This document shows, piece by piece, positions 42,000-50,440 of a stretch of 64,000 nucleotides of DNA (positions are counted from its first letter, which is position 1; each line of letters starts with the position of its first letter). The stretch is from Nocardia tenerifensis NBRC 101015. Lineage in GTDB: Bacteria > Actinomycetota > Actinomycetes > Mycobacteriales > Mycobacteriaceae. The translations under genes and the position numbers were made by a program. Where the stretch lies: NCBI RefSeq assembly GCF_000308715.1, contig NZ_BAGH01000093.1, positions 1 to 64,000 of the forward strand. The letters run 5' to 3'. Below the pieces are notes generated by a model. The model worked only from the letters and a program-made list of their open reading frames with translations. It did no database searches and was not told where the DNA came from.

Positions 42000-42311
42000 A
42001 TGCATAAATTGCTGGTCCTGTATCCCGAGCCCGCCGACCCTGACCACTTCCGCGACTACTACGTGAACAACCACCTTCCGCTGGTCACCAAGTGGCCCGG
42101 CCTGCTCGGGTGGCGATACAGCTTCGACGTAGCGGCGCCCAACGGAGAAGCGCCGTATTTCGCGGTCTTCGAAGCCGACTTCGCTGACGCCGCCGCCTTG
42201 GCCGCGTCGCGGGCATCGGAGTACGGCCGGCGAGCAGCCGCCGATGTCGTCAACTACGCCACCGGCGGTGTGGTGGTCATCGATTATGCGGTGCAGGACG
42301 GGACCGGCTGA
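42000..42311 (+). CDS. EthD-family small protein
   Basis: A 103-residue ferredoxin-like protein: MHKLLVLYPEPADPDHFRDYYVNNHLPLVTKWPGL has the EthD signature of DHFxxYYxxxHxPL. Members form dimeric barrels and act in degradation of ethers or quinone-type compounds, or in polyketide tailoring. GGAGATTGTT precedes the ATG. It is divergent from the LysR gene; there is no catabolic operon beside it. Confidence 0.88.
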   Translation: MHKLLVLYPEPADPDHFRDYYVNNHLPLVTKWPGLLGWRYSFDVAAPNGEAPYFAVFEADFADAAALAASRASEYGRRAAADVVNYATGGVVVIDYAVQDGTG

Positions 42312-42763
42312 GGTAGGACGGCACGCCCCGGGTCGCGCTCGGCCCGGGCCGTAGGTCCGGCTATCGGCGCAACCGTCGGTTCGGCATCAAGGTGCGCGGC
42401 GACGGACGCAGGTGGCGCGCTGGACGCCGACCGCAGTCGGCACCCGCGAGATCGTGATCATGCAGGGCAACGACTCCGAGAGTGTCATGTTCACCGTCGG
42501 CACTGGCATCAATACCGGCAGCGTCTGCCAGGCGATCTAGGGTCTCGTTCCCTCCGCCGCGGGCTCCGCGATCGGCGGTGGACCGGCGGAGGTTGCGGGC
42601 TGGCTGCTGTCGCCGGTCGCTGGGCCCGCGCTACCGCGGTGCACATGGCGGTCGTCGCCCCAGATGCTGTCGTCTCCGTTCTGGGCGCACAGCATCGCCC
42701 TGCCGTCCGGTCGGCAGAGGGCCTGAAGTGCTTGCGGGTCAGGAGCTTTCGAGGGGGCTGACG
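42312..42763. other. gap with possible gene remnants
   Basis: The stretch holds the plus-strand tail described at 42412-42540. It also holds a minus-strand frame from 42695 to 42537 (52 residues, MLCAQNGDDSIWGDD, Pro/Ala-rich end) that follows the secreted-protein gene. Neither is convincing as a complete gene. I see no other structure. Confidence 0.4.
42412..42540 (+). pseudogene. possible C-terminal remnant of a secreted protein
   Basis: The 42-codon frame reads RWTPTAVGTREIVIMQGNDS, then a short hydrophobic strand, and ends GTGINTGSVCQAI. The strand pattern resembles the end of Ig-like or beta-sandwich secreted proteins of actinobacteria. The upstream part is missing in all frames. It could also be chance. 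Confidence 0.35.
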
Positions 42764-43231
42764 TCAGTACACTTGGAAGTTTGTGACGCTCGGGGTGTGG
42801 GGGAGGTCGGTGGTGAGGGTGAATTCGACTTGGCCGGGGCCGGTTACGAGGCGGAGGTTGCCTACGACGGGGGCCGACCAGAAGAAGGGCTGCCAAGCGC
42901 CGAGGTTGGTGGAGGCTTGGCCGGTGGCGCCGGTGTCGAGGTTGTGCCATTGGACGGTGGGGGCCAGGGTACACCAAGGGGCGGGAACGCCGAAGACCTT
43001 GAGCCAGCCTCTGAGTTGGAGGTCTACCGTGCCGGGGACATCGCCGTCAGGGTAGACGTTGCCTACTGCCCAGACGTCGCCGGAGCAGCCGGGGCCGTTG
43101 GCGCCCGTGGTGGTCATAGGAAGCTCGACGGGGATGTAGTTCGAGGCTGTGGCGGGGGCGCTGGTGGCGATGAGGGCGGCTGCCACCGCGCCGGCGCAGA
43201 GGGATATTTTGGCAAGTTTCCGGTGGGACAT
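42764..43231 (-). CDS. secreted protein of unknown function
   Basis: A 155-residue exported protein. It has a signal peptide MSHRKLAKISLCAGAVAAAL and on to PATA (cleavage near residue 30). The mature part is beta-rich with two Cys (GPGCSGDVWAVGNV; APWCTLAPTVQWHN) that could form a disulfide. Segments such as NLRLVTGPGQVEFTLTTDL suggest a beta-sandwich. I recognise no named family. Confidence 0.72.
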   Translation of the reverse strand: MSHRKLAKISLCAGAVAAALIATSAPATASNYIPVELPMTTTGANGPGCSGDVWAVGNVYPDGDVPGTVDLQLRGWLKVFGVPAPWCTLAPTVQWHNLDTGATGQASTNLGAWQPFFWSAPVVGNLRLVTGPGQVEFTLTTDLPHTPSVTNFQVY

Positions 43232-43397
43232 TTCAGCCTTTCAGCCGCGATTGCATGAGATGGCTTCGGATTCATTGTTCCATCGGGTAGCGAGTTGCCG
43301 TCGTTACCTTGGCCTTTCGCGCGGCGAGCGGGGCGCATATAAACGGTTGCCGACCCACTGTCCAAGGGCGCCCCGCATGCACGCTCAGGTCGCCGAA

Positions 43398-43435
43398 GGC
43401 CAACGAGCGGGACTGCCCGTTGGCCGTCCCGCTCG
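43398..43435. repeat. interleaved stems (pseudoknot-like)
   Basis: Two perfect inverted repeats interlock. GGCCAACG (43398-43405) pairs with CGTTGGCC (43418-43425). GAGCGGGAC (43405-43413) pairs with GTCCCGCTC (43426-43434), with one more C-G pair possible. The order a-b-a'-b' allows a pseudoknot or two exclusive hairpins. It lies in the 290-base gap between two minus-strand secreted-protein genes. Confidence 0.8.
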
Positions 43436-43521
43436 CCCCCTTTCGTCCTGACCGGCACGGAGGTGGCGGTAGCGCGGCGTCACCGTCCGCCGGTGCTGCC
43501 TCTACACCTTTCCGACTCGAA

Positions 43522-43782
43522 CTAGTTGCTGGCGCTTCGTCCGGACTTGGGTCCACTCCTCGGCTGGGGTATCCGTTGGTACGTGCAGGCTCCTCCGGCA
43601 TCCGGAGGGCAGCTCAGGCACCGGTAACCGGGGATGTCCCTGCCCTCGCAGGATGCTGCGAAATACGTCGCTTCACTTTGCACTCGATCGGTCGCCGGGG
43701 CTGCGGATGCCTCGTTCATCCCCAAGCCGAGACCGGCGGAACAGACCGCGATCGCGGCGCCGACGGCAATACGTGTGAACAC
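43522..43782 (-). CDS. small secreted cysteine-containing protein
   Basis: An 86-residue exported peptide. GTG 43782 follows a GGGAGGGG site and gives a signal peptide (FTRIAVGAAIAVCSAGLGLG to ASAAP, cleavage near residue 28). The mature part has four Cys in CEGRDIPGYRCLSCPPDAGGAC and a basic tail. Function is unknown. A longer frame upstream exists but lacks a signal peptide. Confidence 0.58.
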   Translation of the reverse strand: MFTRIAVGAAIAVCSAGLGLGMNEASAAPATDRVQSEATYFAASCEGRDIPGYRCLSCPPDAGGACTYQRIPQPRSGPKSGRSASN

Positions 43783-43941
43783 AGTTTTCCCCTCCCAAGG
43801 CGACGATTCCCGCCGCCGACCGTGATATATCTTGGCAACGAATTCTCTTGTTGCCGAGTATCTTTCGGTTGATACGAGGCAAAACATATGCACGATGACT
43901 TTCAAGATCCTTACGAGGTCTTGCGGCCAGGGTGCCCGGGT

Positions 43942-44337
43942 TCAGAGTGCGATGAGTCCCGCACCGGTCGACTGGAATCCGCAGGCGTCGAAGTAGAACG
44001 TCCGTAGGTGATCGTCGAAGTCGACGTGCAGCCATTCACACCGCGCGGCGCGAGCTCCCCGGGCTGCGGCGGCGACAAGTTCGGCTCCGATACCGCTCCG
44101 GCGCAGCTCACGGCTGACCACGGTGTCCAGGATGAACGCGTGAACTCCGCCGTCCCATGCGACATTGACGAACCCGACGAGTTCGCCATCCCGCCGAGCA
44201 CAGACCCAGCCGAGGCTGTGACCGTGGACCTGCGTCAGCCAGTCGATGTCGCGGACCGGATGATCGAAACCCTCGGCATGCAGTATGTTGACGGCCGAGT
44301 TCTCGAAGTCGCCTCGCCACTCGTACGCGATGGTCAT
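43942..44337 (-). CDS. GNAT-family N-acetyltransferase
   Basis: A 131-residue minimal GNAT: DGELVGFVNVAWDG, the FILDTVVSRELRRSGIGAELVAAA acetyl-CoA loop (RRSGIG) and a final RTFYFDACGFQSTGAGLI. The substrate is unknown. It is monocistronic and divergent from the gene at 44475. Confidence 0.87.
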   Translation of the reverse strand: MTIAYEWRGDFENSAVNILHAEGFDHPVRDIDWLTQVHGHSLGWVCARRDGELVGFVNVAWDGGVHAFILDTVVSRELRRSGIGAELVAAAARGARAARCEWLHVDFDDHLRTFYFDACGFQSTGAGLIAL

Positions 44338-44474
44338 ATCGTTAACGTAACGTCATCATCGATTGCCGCGCAATCGATTTCAGCTGCGCGGCGTGTGCGC
44401 TATTTCGGGAGCCGGGTCGATCGACGGCCTATAAGTCGTGTTGCGAGCGTGGTTGCGGCCTTAGGCTAGCGGTC

Positions 44475-45347
44475 ATGAAGCGGCCAGATTCGAGCACTCC
44501 GCCGACCTACGACGAGGCGTTGCGAATCGCGCGCGATCTGGCGCAGCGGCCCGACAGTCTTGTTCCCTATCGTCACCAGGGGCTCGAAAACGCCCGGCAC
44601 GGAGCGGGTTTCGCCTTCTTGGAGACGATCGGAACAGACCGCGGCGATATGGACGGCTATGTCCTGGTGACCGCGTACGGTCGTGGCAGCGGAGTCTTTT
44701 GGGAAGGCAAACCCACCATCGAGGCGGTGATCGCCGATCACCTGGCGCGGGCCGAACATGACAACAGAGACATCCCCGACAGCGAACTCTCGGTGGCGCA
44801 CCGAATGGCGCTCGAAGCCTACGATCTCGGCCTCACACACATAGACGATGCGTCCGGGCACGCGAAGGTTGACGCCAAGACCGCCGACTACGCCGAGTTC
44901 GTGCTCCTCGTCCTACGAAATCACGGCAACTCGGGAGAAGGGGGACGTAAAGTCCTGGCTCGCAACGACTTCTTGTTGAAAAGCCCGGTCCCGGGGCGTC
45001 GATACACCCAACCCTGCCCGCACTGCACAAGTCCGACCATTTACCAGGAACGCTATCCCCGTGCGGTGTGTGAAGACTGTCTGAACCGCACCACCGACCA
45101 CGCCGGGCGTCGAGTCACCGGTTTCAACACCCATCTCAGTGGCGGAATGATCGCCTATTACACCGACACGCTCGAGCACTCCGACGGCTCCCGGCACGAA
45201 GAATGCGTCGAGGTCACCCAAACCGGCGTGTGTTTTATCGACGGGCACCCCGCGACTATGGCAGAGGCACGCTTCGGCGGGATCGTCGTCCAACTGGCGC
45301 CGACCGACAAGCCACGGCAGAGATGGTTTCGGAGATGGTTCCAGTAG
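44475..45347 (+). CDS. hypothetical protein with a CxxC...CxxC zinc site
   Basis: A 290-residue soluble protein. The N-terminal 100 residues (DEALRIARDLAQRPDSLVPY) resemble no family I know. A zinc-ribbon-like CPHCTSPTIYQERYPRAVCEDC lies at about 180-201, and the C-terminal part is beta-rich and ends in RQRWFRRWFQ. It has no signal peptide or membrane helix. Neighbours are unrelated. Confidence 0.72.
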   Translation: MKRPDSSTPPTYDEALRIARDLAQRPDSLVPYRHQGLENARHGAGFAFLETIGTDRGDMDGYVLVTAYGRGSGVFWEGKPTIEAVIADHLARAEHDNRDIPDSELSVAHRMALEAYDLGLTHIDDASGHAKVDAKTADYAEFVLLVLRNHGNSGEGGRKVLARNDFLLKSPVPGRRYTQPCPHCTSPTIYQERYPRAVCEDCLNRTTDHAGRRVTGFNTHLSGGMIAYYTDTLEHSDGSRHEECVEVTQTGVCFIDGHPATMAEARFGGIVVQLAPTDKPRQRWFRRWFQ

Positions 45348-45532
45348 GCCGAACGCCCTGCGATGCCGGTGACCGCGTGTTCCGCCTGGTCACCGGAAGC
45401 CTCTGTCTCCCAGAGGTTTTCGAGCTGATTGGGTCGGGTGCCTGGCCGGAGGACGGTGCCGACGACGCGGTCACCCAGTCGATGGGTTCGGTCGTGGGAG
45501 AGATGGACTGCGCGGTCCGAGTAAAGGCGTAG
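45335..45532 (+). CDS. possible small gene or remnant
   Basis: A 65-codon frame (MVPVGRTPCDAGDRVFRLVTG ... GEMDCAVRVKA) overlaps the end of the gene at 44475 by 13 bases in another frame. Its composition is protein-like, but there is no recognisable domain and no ribosome site. It may be a chance frame. Confidence 0.25.
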   Translation: MVPVGRTPCDAGDRVFRLVTGSLCLPEVFELIGSGAWPEDGADDAVTQSMGSVVGEMDCAVRVKA

Positions 45533-45587
45533 GCGCGCAGGGAAGTTCATACTGGTGGGAGCGCACCCGATAATCAGGAAACGAGCG

Positions 45588-46472
45588 ATGTCCCATCCTA
45601 CCGAAACACGCGGATTGCGTGTCGCTGTCATCGGTCCCGGCGGAATCGGTAGCACCTTCGCTTTTCACCTCTCCCGCGCGGGCCACGATGTCACGGTCGT
45701 CGCTCGCGGCGACCGCCTGCAGCGACTGCGTTGCGACGAGGCAATCGTCACTGTCACCGGCGAGCGAGCCGCCGTGCACGTCGCCGACGCATTGGACCCG
45801 ACGACGGCGTGGGATCTCGTCCTGGTCACGGTTCTCGCGGCGGAGGTCGAGGTACTGCTACCGAGCCTGGCCGACTGCGCCGCCCACACGATCATGTTCA
45901 TGTTCAACACTTTTCGGTCCCTCGACCGCCTCCGTGACACGGTGGGCACGCAGCGCGCGGTGTTCGGTTTCCCGGCGATAGTGGCCGGTATCGAGGAGGG
46001 CGAACTGTCGTCGACCATTCTTCGCCGAGGTGCACCGACCATCGTGTCGGATCGTCGCTGGGCGACCGTCTTCTCCGAGGCCGGGATACCCTCCAGCACG
46101 CAGCCCGACATGCAGAGTTGGCTGCGTACCCACGTGGCGCTCGTCGTGCCGTTGATGCTGGCGGCGCATAGCGCGAGTCGTAACGGCCGTGGCGTGGACC
46201 GGCATGAGGCGGCGAAGCTGGCCCGTGCTCTGCGCGAAGGACTGCATCTGGTCCGCGAGCTGGGTAACAGCCTCACTCCCAGCGCGTTCGCCATCCTGGA
46301 TCGACTTCCAGTTCCGGTGATCGCCGCGATACTGTGGGCACTTTCCCGGCTACCAGCGTTCGTAAGGACGGTCTCGGTGGCACCGAAAGACGAACCGGCG
46401 GCGCTGATCGATGAGATGAATTCCGCTGCGCCACAAGGCACACAGGGGATACTGACGGTCCGGCCCCGGTGA
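45588..46472 (+). CDS. ketopantoate reductase-like dehydrogenase (PanE/ApbA family)
   Basis: A 294-residue NAD(P)-dependent protein: RVAVIGPGGIGSTFAFHLSRAGHDVTVVAR is the N-terminal Rossmann fold with GPGGIG. The C-terminal helical domain is divergent from true PanE, and the usual catalytic Lys segment reads QSWLRTHVALVVPLM, so the role in pantothenate synthesis is doubtful. ATG 45588 has CAGGAAAC upstream. A second family member lies at 52105. Confidence 0.8.
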   Translation: MSHPTETRGLRVAVIGPGGIGSTFAFHLSRAGHDVTVVARGDRLQRLRCDEAIVTVTGERAAVHVADALDPTTAWDLVLVTVLAAEVEVLLPSLADCAAHTIMFMFNTFRSLDRLRDTVGTQRAVFGFPAIVAGIEEGELSSTILRRGAPTIVSDRRWATVFSEAGIPSSTQPDMQSWLRTHVALVVPLMLAAHSASRNGRGVDRHEAAKLARALREGLHLVRELGNSLTPSAFAILDRLPVPVIAAILWALSRLPAFVRTVSVAPKDEPAALIDEMNSAAPQGTQGILTVRPR

Positions 46473-46597
46473 ATCCGGCCACCCTGACCTATGTCGGCGA
46501 TGCCACCGAACCCGCTGCCCTCGGCGGTAGGCTACGGCCGCCCGCCGGGCCTCGCGCACGCAACACTGTGGCCACCGAGAGCCGCCAGGATCAGGGC

Positions 46598-46620
46598 TGA
46601 CCCAGCGAGCGGCTGGGTCA
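46598..46620. terminator. bidirectional terminator
   Basis: TGACCCAGC-GAGCG-GCTGGGTCA is a perfect 9-base stem with a 5-base loop between the convergent PanE-like and PPOX genes. Confidence 0.75.
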
Positions 46621-46704
46621 CAAACGCCCGCACTCACCGCAGGGCGTTCGCCGCCGACAACGGTTCGCGACATGACGCGGACGGTAACGAGTTCCCATTG
46701 GGAC

Positions 46705-47112
46705 TCAGTGCCAGGCGTGGCGATTTTCGTACCACTCGTCCCCAGCGGGTGCACCGGCGAGGTTCCAACTCCAGGACTGGACGGGGGTGATTCGTAGGTA
46801 GTGGCCGGGGCCCACCATGCCTGTGCGTTCGATGGGGGGTTCGGCGTGGCCGTAGATGCGGATGCCGCGTGCGATGAAGGGGTTCAGCGAAACCAGGTCG
46901 TCGACGACCAGTGCCACCTCGGTGTTGCCTGCGGCGACATTTCGCGCCTTGCGGGTTTCGGGGAAGGTCTCGCCGCCGCCGACCCAGAAGTAGCTGCCGT
47001 CGAATTCGAAGGCGACCGGTACGACGTCCGGCTGTCCGTCGGCGCTGTGCGTGGCGAGGCGAGCCAGCGGCTGGGACCGGAGATAGTCGACTTCGGCGTC
47101 CGTGAAGCTCAT
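46705..47112 (-). CDS. PPOX-class F420-dependent oxidoreductase
   Basis: A 135-residue split-barrel of the pyridoxamine-phosphate-oxidase-like superfamily: FTDAEVDYLRSQPLARLATHSADGQPDVVPVAF, then KARNVAAGNTEVALVVDD and RGIRIYGHAEP. The YLRSQPLARLAT start is typical of actinobacterial F420-binding members. The substrate is unknown. It lies 19 bases after the P450 stop on the same strand, so it may be the last gene of that transcript. Confidence 0.87.
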   Translation of the reverse strand: MSFTDAEVDYLRSQPLARLATHSADGQPDVVPVAFEFDGSYFWVGGGETFPETRKARNVAAGNTEVALVVDDLVSLNPFIARGIRIYGHAEPPIERTGMVGPGHYLRITPVQSWSWNLAGAPAGDEWYENRHAWH

Positions 47113-47131
47113 GCCGTCGAATTATTCCTGA

Positions 47132-48379
47132 TCAGCGCGGCAGGACTGCGGCGAACTCGACCGGCATGTGCGCGGGCCCGCGCAAATTCACGTGTTCGCG
47201 GTACACCGGCGGATCGGTGGTCAGGCGGGGCACTTCGACGCGTTGCGCGAAACGGGTCAGTGCCACTCGCGCCTCGAGCCGAGCCAGGGGAGCGCCGAGG
47301 CAGAAGTGGGCGCCCAGCCCGAAGGCCAGGTGCCGGTTGTCGCGCGCGGGGTCGAATCGGTCGGGGTCGGGGAAGACGGCGGGATCGCGGTGCGCGGCGG
47401 CGATCAGCATGACGACGAGGTCACCGCGGTCGACGGAGATCCCGCCCACCGTCAGGTCGTCGGCGGCGATGCGGGGCATCAGCTGGACCGGTGAATCGAA
47501 GCGCAGTGTCTCCTCCACTACCCCTTGTGCCCGTTCGGGATTCGCGCGCAGCGCGGCAAGCTCGGCGGGGCGGCGCAGCAGTGCGAGGGTCGCGTTGGCG
47601 ATGAGGTTGACCGTGGTCTCGTGGCCGGCGACGAGCAGCAGGGCACAGGTGGAGATCAGCTCGTCGTGGGTGAGCATGTCCCCGGCGTCCTCGGCGGCGA
47701 TCAACTGTGAGAGCAGATCGGGCCCGGGATCGGCGCGCCTGCGCTCGGTCAGCCGCTCGAAGTAGACGCTGAGTTCGGTTCCGGCGCGCTCCAATTCGGC
47801 GGGATCGGCCCGGGACTCGGGGGCCTGGCGCGAGGTCGGGTCCAGCGTGCGGGACAGCAGCGACGACCAATGGCTCAGCTGCGCTTCGTCTTCCAGTGGC
47901 ACGCCGAGCAGTTCGCAGATGACGGTCACCGGCAGCGGGTAGGCGAAGTCAGTGACCGCGTCAAAAGTCCCTGCCGCCGAGTACTTGTCGAGGATGTCGT
48001 CGACGATCTCGGTGATCCGCGGCTCGAGCCGCTGCACCACGCGCGGGGTGAACGCCTTCGAGACCAGCCGCCGCAGCCGGGTGTGGTCCGGCGGATCGAG
48101 GAACAGGAACGACGGTTTCACCTGCTCCGCAGTGGTTTTCGTGGCGTCGTAGATCGGCATGAAGCCGAGTTGGAGCTTGGCCAGCGAGCGGTCGACGCTC
48201 ACCCGCGGGTCGCGCAGCACGGCCGTGCAGTCGGCGTGGCCGGTCACCACGACGACCGGCGCGGTGCCGATGCGGAAGGGGCCGCGCTCCCGCAGGCGCG
48301 CGAACAGGGGATAGGGGTCCGGCCGCACGGCCGGGTCGAGCAAGCGGATGTAGTCGGCGGTCGACTGTTCTGACGTCAT
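47132..48379 (-). CDS. cytochrome P450
   Basis: A 415-residue bacterial P450. The I-helix reads LLLVAGHETTVNL, the K-helix EETLRFDSP has ExxR, and the heme loop is FGLGAHFCLGAPLAR with ligand Cys360. ATG 48379 gives the standard length; the frame runs 11 codons further upstream. It oxidises an unknown substrate with external electron donors; no ferredoxin gene is adjacent. It is divergent from the HxlR regulator. Confidence 0.93.
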   Translation of the reverse strand: MTSEQSTADYIRLLDPAVRPDPYPLFARLRERGPFRIGTAPVVVVTGHADCTAVLRDPRVSVDRSLAKLQLGFMPIYDATKTTAEQVKPSFLFLDPPDHTRLRRLVSKAFTPRVVQRLEPRITEIVDDILDKYSAAGTFDAVTDFAYPLPVTVICELLGVPLEDEAQLSHWSSLLSRTLDPTSRQAPESRADPAELERAGTELSVYFERLTERRRADPGPDLLSQLIAAEDAGDMLTHDELISTCALLLVAGHETTVNLIANATLALLRRPAELAALRANPERAQGVVEETLRFDSPVQLMPRIAADDLTVGGISVDRGDLVVMLIAAAHRDPAVFPDPDRFDPARDNRHLAFGLGAHFCLGAPLARLEARVALTRFAQRVEVPRLTTDPPVYREHVNLRGPAHMPVEFAAVLPR

Positions 48380-48433
48380 GGGACTCCCACCTGAAGGGCC
48401 GCGCTCGGACAACTAGTATTATTCCGATACTGA

Positions 48434-48452
48434 CGGTAGGAATGCAATACCG
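48434..48452. promoter_or_regulatory. candidate HxlR operator
   Basis: CGGTA-9-TACCG is an inverted repeat, and a related half-site GTATTATTCCGATAC lies just upstream (from about 48416). It is between the divergent P450 and HxlR genes, in locally AT-rich DNA. Confidence 0.4.
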
Positions 48453-48475
48453 ATGACGAATGCGAAGATATCCGC

Positions 48476-48946
48476 ATGACCCTGCGACGCCCGGCCGACG
48501 ACTCGGTGACCCGCGTCGTCGAACTGCTCGGCGACCGGTGGACCATCCTGGTCATCGCCGAGGCGTTCTTCGGCGTGCGCCGCTTCAGCGACTTCGCCCG
48601 CAATATCGGCATCACCAGCCGCAACCTGCTCACCAGCAGGCTGCGTATGCTCATCGACGCGGGCATCTTCGCCCGCACCGACGAGGGCGGCGGCCGCGTC
48701 GACTACCACCTCACCGCCGCGGGCCGCGAGCTCTACCCGATCATCATCGCCATGATGGCCTGGGGCGACCGGCACCTGACCGAGCCCGGCGGCCCGCCGA
48801 TCGTGCTCGAGCACCGCGCCTGCGGCCACCCGATCACCCCGCTGATGGTGTGCGACCACTGCCGCGCCGAACTCGACCCGCGCGAGGTCGAGCCCCGGCC
48901 GGGTCCTGGCTTCCATCCGATGCCCGGCACGGAAGCGGCGAGCTGA
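48476..48946 (+). CDS. HxlR-family transcriptional regulator
   Basis: A 156-residue winged-helix protein: VVELLGDRWTILVIAEAFFGVRRFSDFARNIGITSRNLLTSRLRML is the HxlR signature. A C-terminal extension carries HRACGHPITPLMVCDHC, a possible metal or redox site. It is divergent from the P450 gene, its likely target. It ends two bases before the convergent decarboxylase gene. Confidence 0.92.
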   Translation: MTLRRPADDSVTRVVELLGDRWTILVIAEAFFGVRRFSDFARNIGITSRNLLTSRLRMLIDAGIFARTDEGGGRVDYHLTAAGRELYPIIIAMMAWGDRHLTEPGGPPIVLEHRACGHPITPLMVCDHCRAELDPREVEPRPGPGFHPMPGTEAAS

Positions 48947-48947
48947 G

Positions 48948-50339
48948 TCAGTCCAGGGTGAGCGCGGCGGCGGTGATCGCCTTGGCCGCCCGTTCGACGT
49001 CGGCGTCGGTAGTTCGCCAGTTGCTGAACGCCGCGCGCAACGCGTGCTGGCCCTCGTAAACCGTTGGGGTCACAAAGGTTTCACCACTCTCGGCGATGGC
49101 GTCGGCCAGGGCGGTGACCCGCTCGGCGGTCGGCCGGTCGGCCAGCGTGAAGCAGGCGACGTTGAGCCGGACCGGAGCGACGAGCCGGAGCAGCCCGCTC
49201 GCGGTGATCTGCCCGGCGAGGCTGTTCGCGCCGGAGATGTTGCGCCGCACGATATCTCGGTGACCGGCCCGGCCGTATGCGGTCAACGAGAACCACGCGG
49301 TGAGCGCGCGCAGCCGCCGCGAGTTCTCCGGCACCAGATGCCCGAAATCGGGTGTGCCGGTGGGCGCGCTCAGGTACGCGGCGGAGTTCAGGAAGACCCG
49401 CAGTTGCAGGTCGCGATGCCGGGAGAACTGCACGCCCGCGTCGTAGGGCACGTTGAGCCACTTGTGCAGATCGATGCAGACCGAGTCCGCCTCGCCGAGC
49501 CCGTCGACCAGCTCGGCGTGCTCGGGAGACAGGGCGGCGAACGCGCCGAACGCCCCGTCCACGTGCAGCCAGAACGGAAAGCGTTCGCGCAGAGCGGCAA
49601 TCGCGCGGATATCGTCGAAGTCGACCGTATTGACCGTGCCCGCGTTGGCGACCACGATGGCGGGCCGGCCGTCCAGCGCGGCGAGCGCCTCCGCGAGCCG
49701 GTCCACGTCGACGGCTTCGCGGCCGGGCAGGGTCGGCACGGATCGCACACTGTCGCGGCCGATTCCGAGCATGGACAACGACTTGAAGATGCTGGAGTGC
49801 GGCGTCCCGGAGAGCACCGGCACGGGCCCGAGCGCGCCGACTCCGCTGTCCGCCACGGAGATTCCGATCCGCTCGCCCAGCCACTCGCGCGCGATGGCCA
49901 GGCCGACGAAGTTCGACATGGTCGCCCCGCTGACGAACGCCCCGGTGTGCCGGTCGAGGCCGAACATCCGCGCGATCCAGTCCACCGTCTGCCGCTCGAG
50001 CTCGATCGCCGCGGAGTCCTCGCCGGACATGGCGTTCTGGTCGAGCACCCCGGTGAGCCAGTCGCCCGCGACCGAGGCCGGGGTCGCGCCGCCGGTGACG
50101 AAGCCGAAGTAGCGCGGTCCCGCGCTGCCGGAGAACCGCGGCTCCCAGTCTTCCCGGAATCGCGCCAGCGCCCGCGCCAGGCCGACGCCGTGCTCCGGAA
50201 GTTCCTCGCGCCCAAGGGCTTCGGGCGCCCGCGCGACCGGGCGCGACTCGATGCCGGTGAGCATGTCCGTCGCCGACTCGCGCACCGCCTCCAGCAGCGC
50301 GGGAAACTCGGCGAGGTCGTTGGCTAGGTTCTCGTCCAC
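48948..50339 (-). CDS. PLP-dependent decarboxylase (group II, Pyridoxal_deC)
   Basis: A 463-residue fold-type I enzyme. The HVDGAFGAF segment holds the Asp that contacts the pyridine nitrogen, and DLHKWLNVPYD holds the Schiff-base Lys293. The substrate-side GSAGPRYFGFVTGGATP fits aromatic-L-amino-acid or glutamate/aspartate decarboxylases and related tyrosine decarboxylases. Which amino acid is used cannot be read. GTG is the start; the ribosome site is weak. Confidence 0.87.
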   Translation of the reverse strand: MDENLANDLAEFPALLEAVRESATDMLTGIESRPVARAPEALGREELPEHGVGLARALARFREDWEPRFSGSAGPRYFGFVTGGATPASVAGDWLTGVLDQNAMSGEDSAAIELERQTVDWIARMFGLDRHTGAFVSGATMSNFVGLAIAREWLGERIGISVADSGVGALGPVPVLSGTPHSSIFKSLSMLGIGRDSVRSVPTLPGREAVDVDRLAEALAALDGRPAIVVANAGTVNTVDFDDIRAIAALRERFPFWLHVDGAFGAFAALSPEHAELVDGLGEADSVCIDLHKWLNVPYDAGVQFSRHRDLQLRVFLNSAAYLSAPTGTPDFGHLVPENSRRLRALTAWFSLTAYGRAGHRDIVRRNISGANSLAGQITASGLLRLVAPVRLNVACFTLADRPTAERVTALADAIAESGETFVTPTVYEGQHALRAAFSNWRTTDADVERAAKAITAAALTLD

Positions 50340-50440
50340 ACCCCGACGCTACGAGCGAGCGCCCCGGCTTGTCGGGAGCCAGTCCGAAGGTGCTGGCCTT
50401 GCCGCTCGAGCACGCCGCCTCGTCACCCGGCCACACTGCC

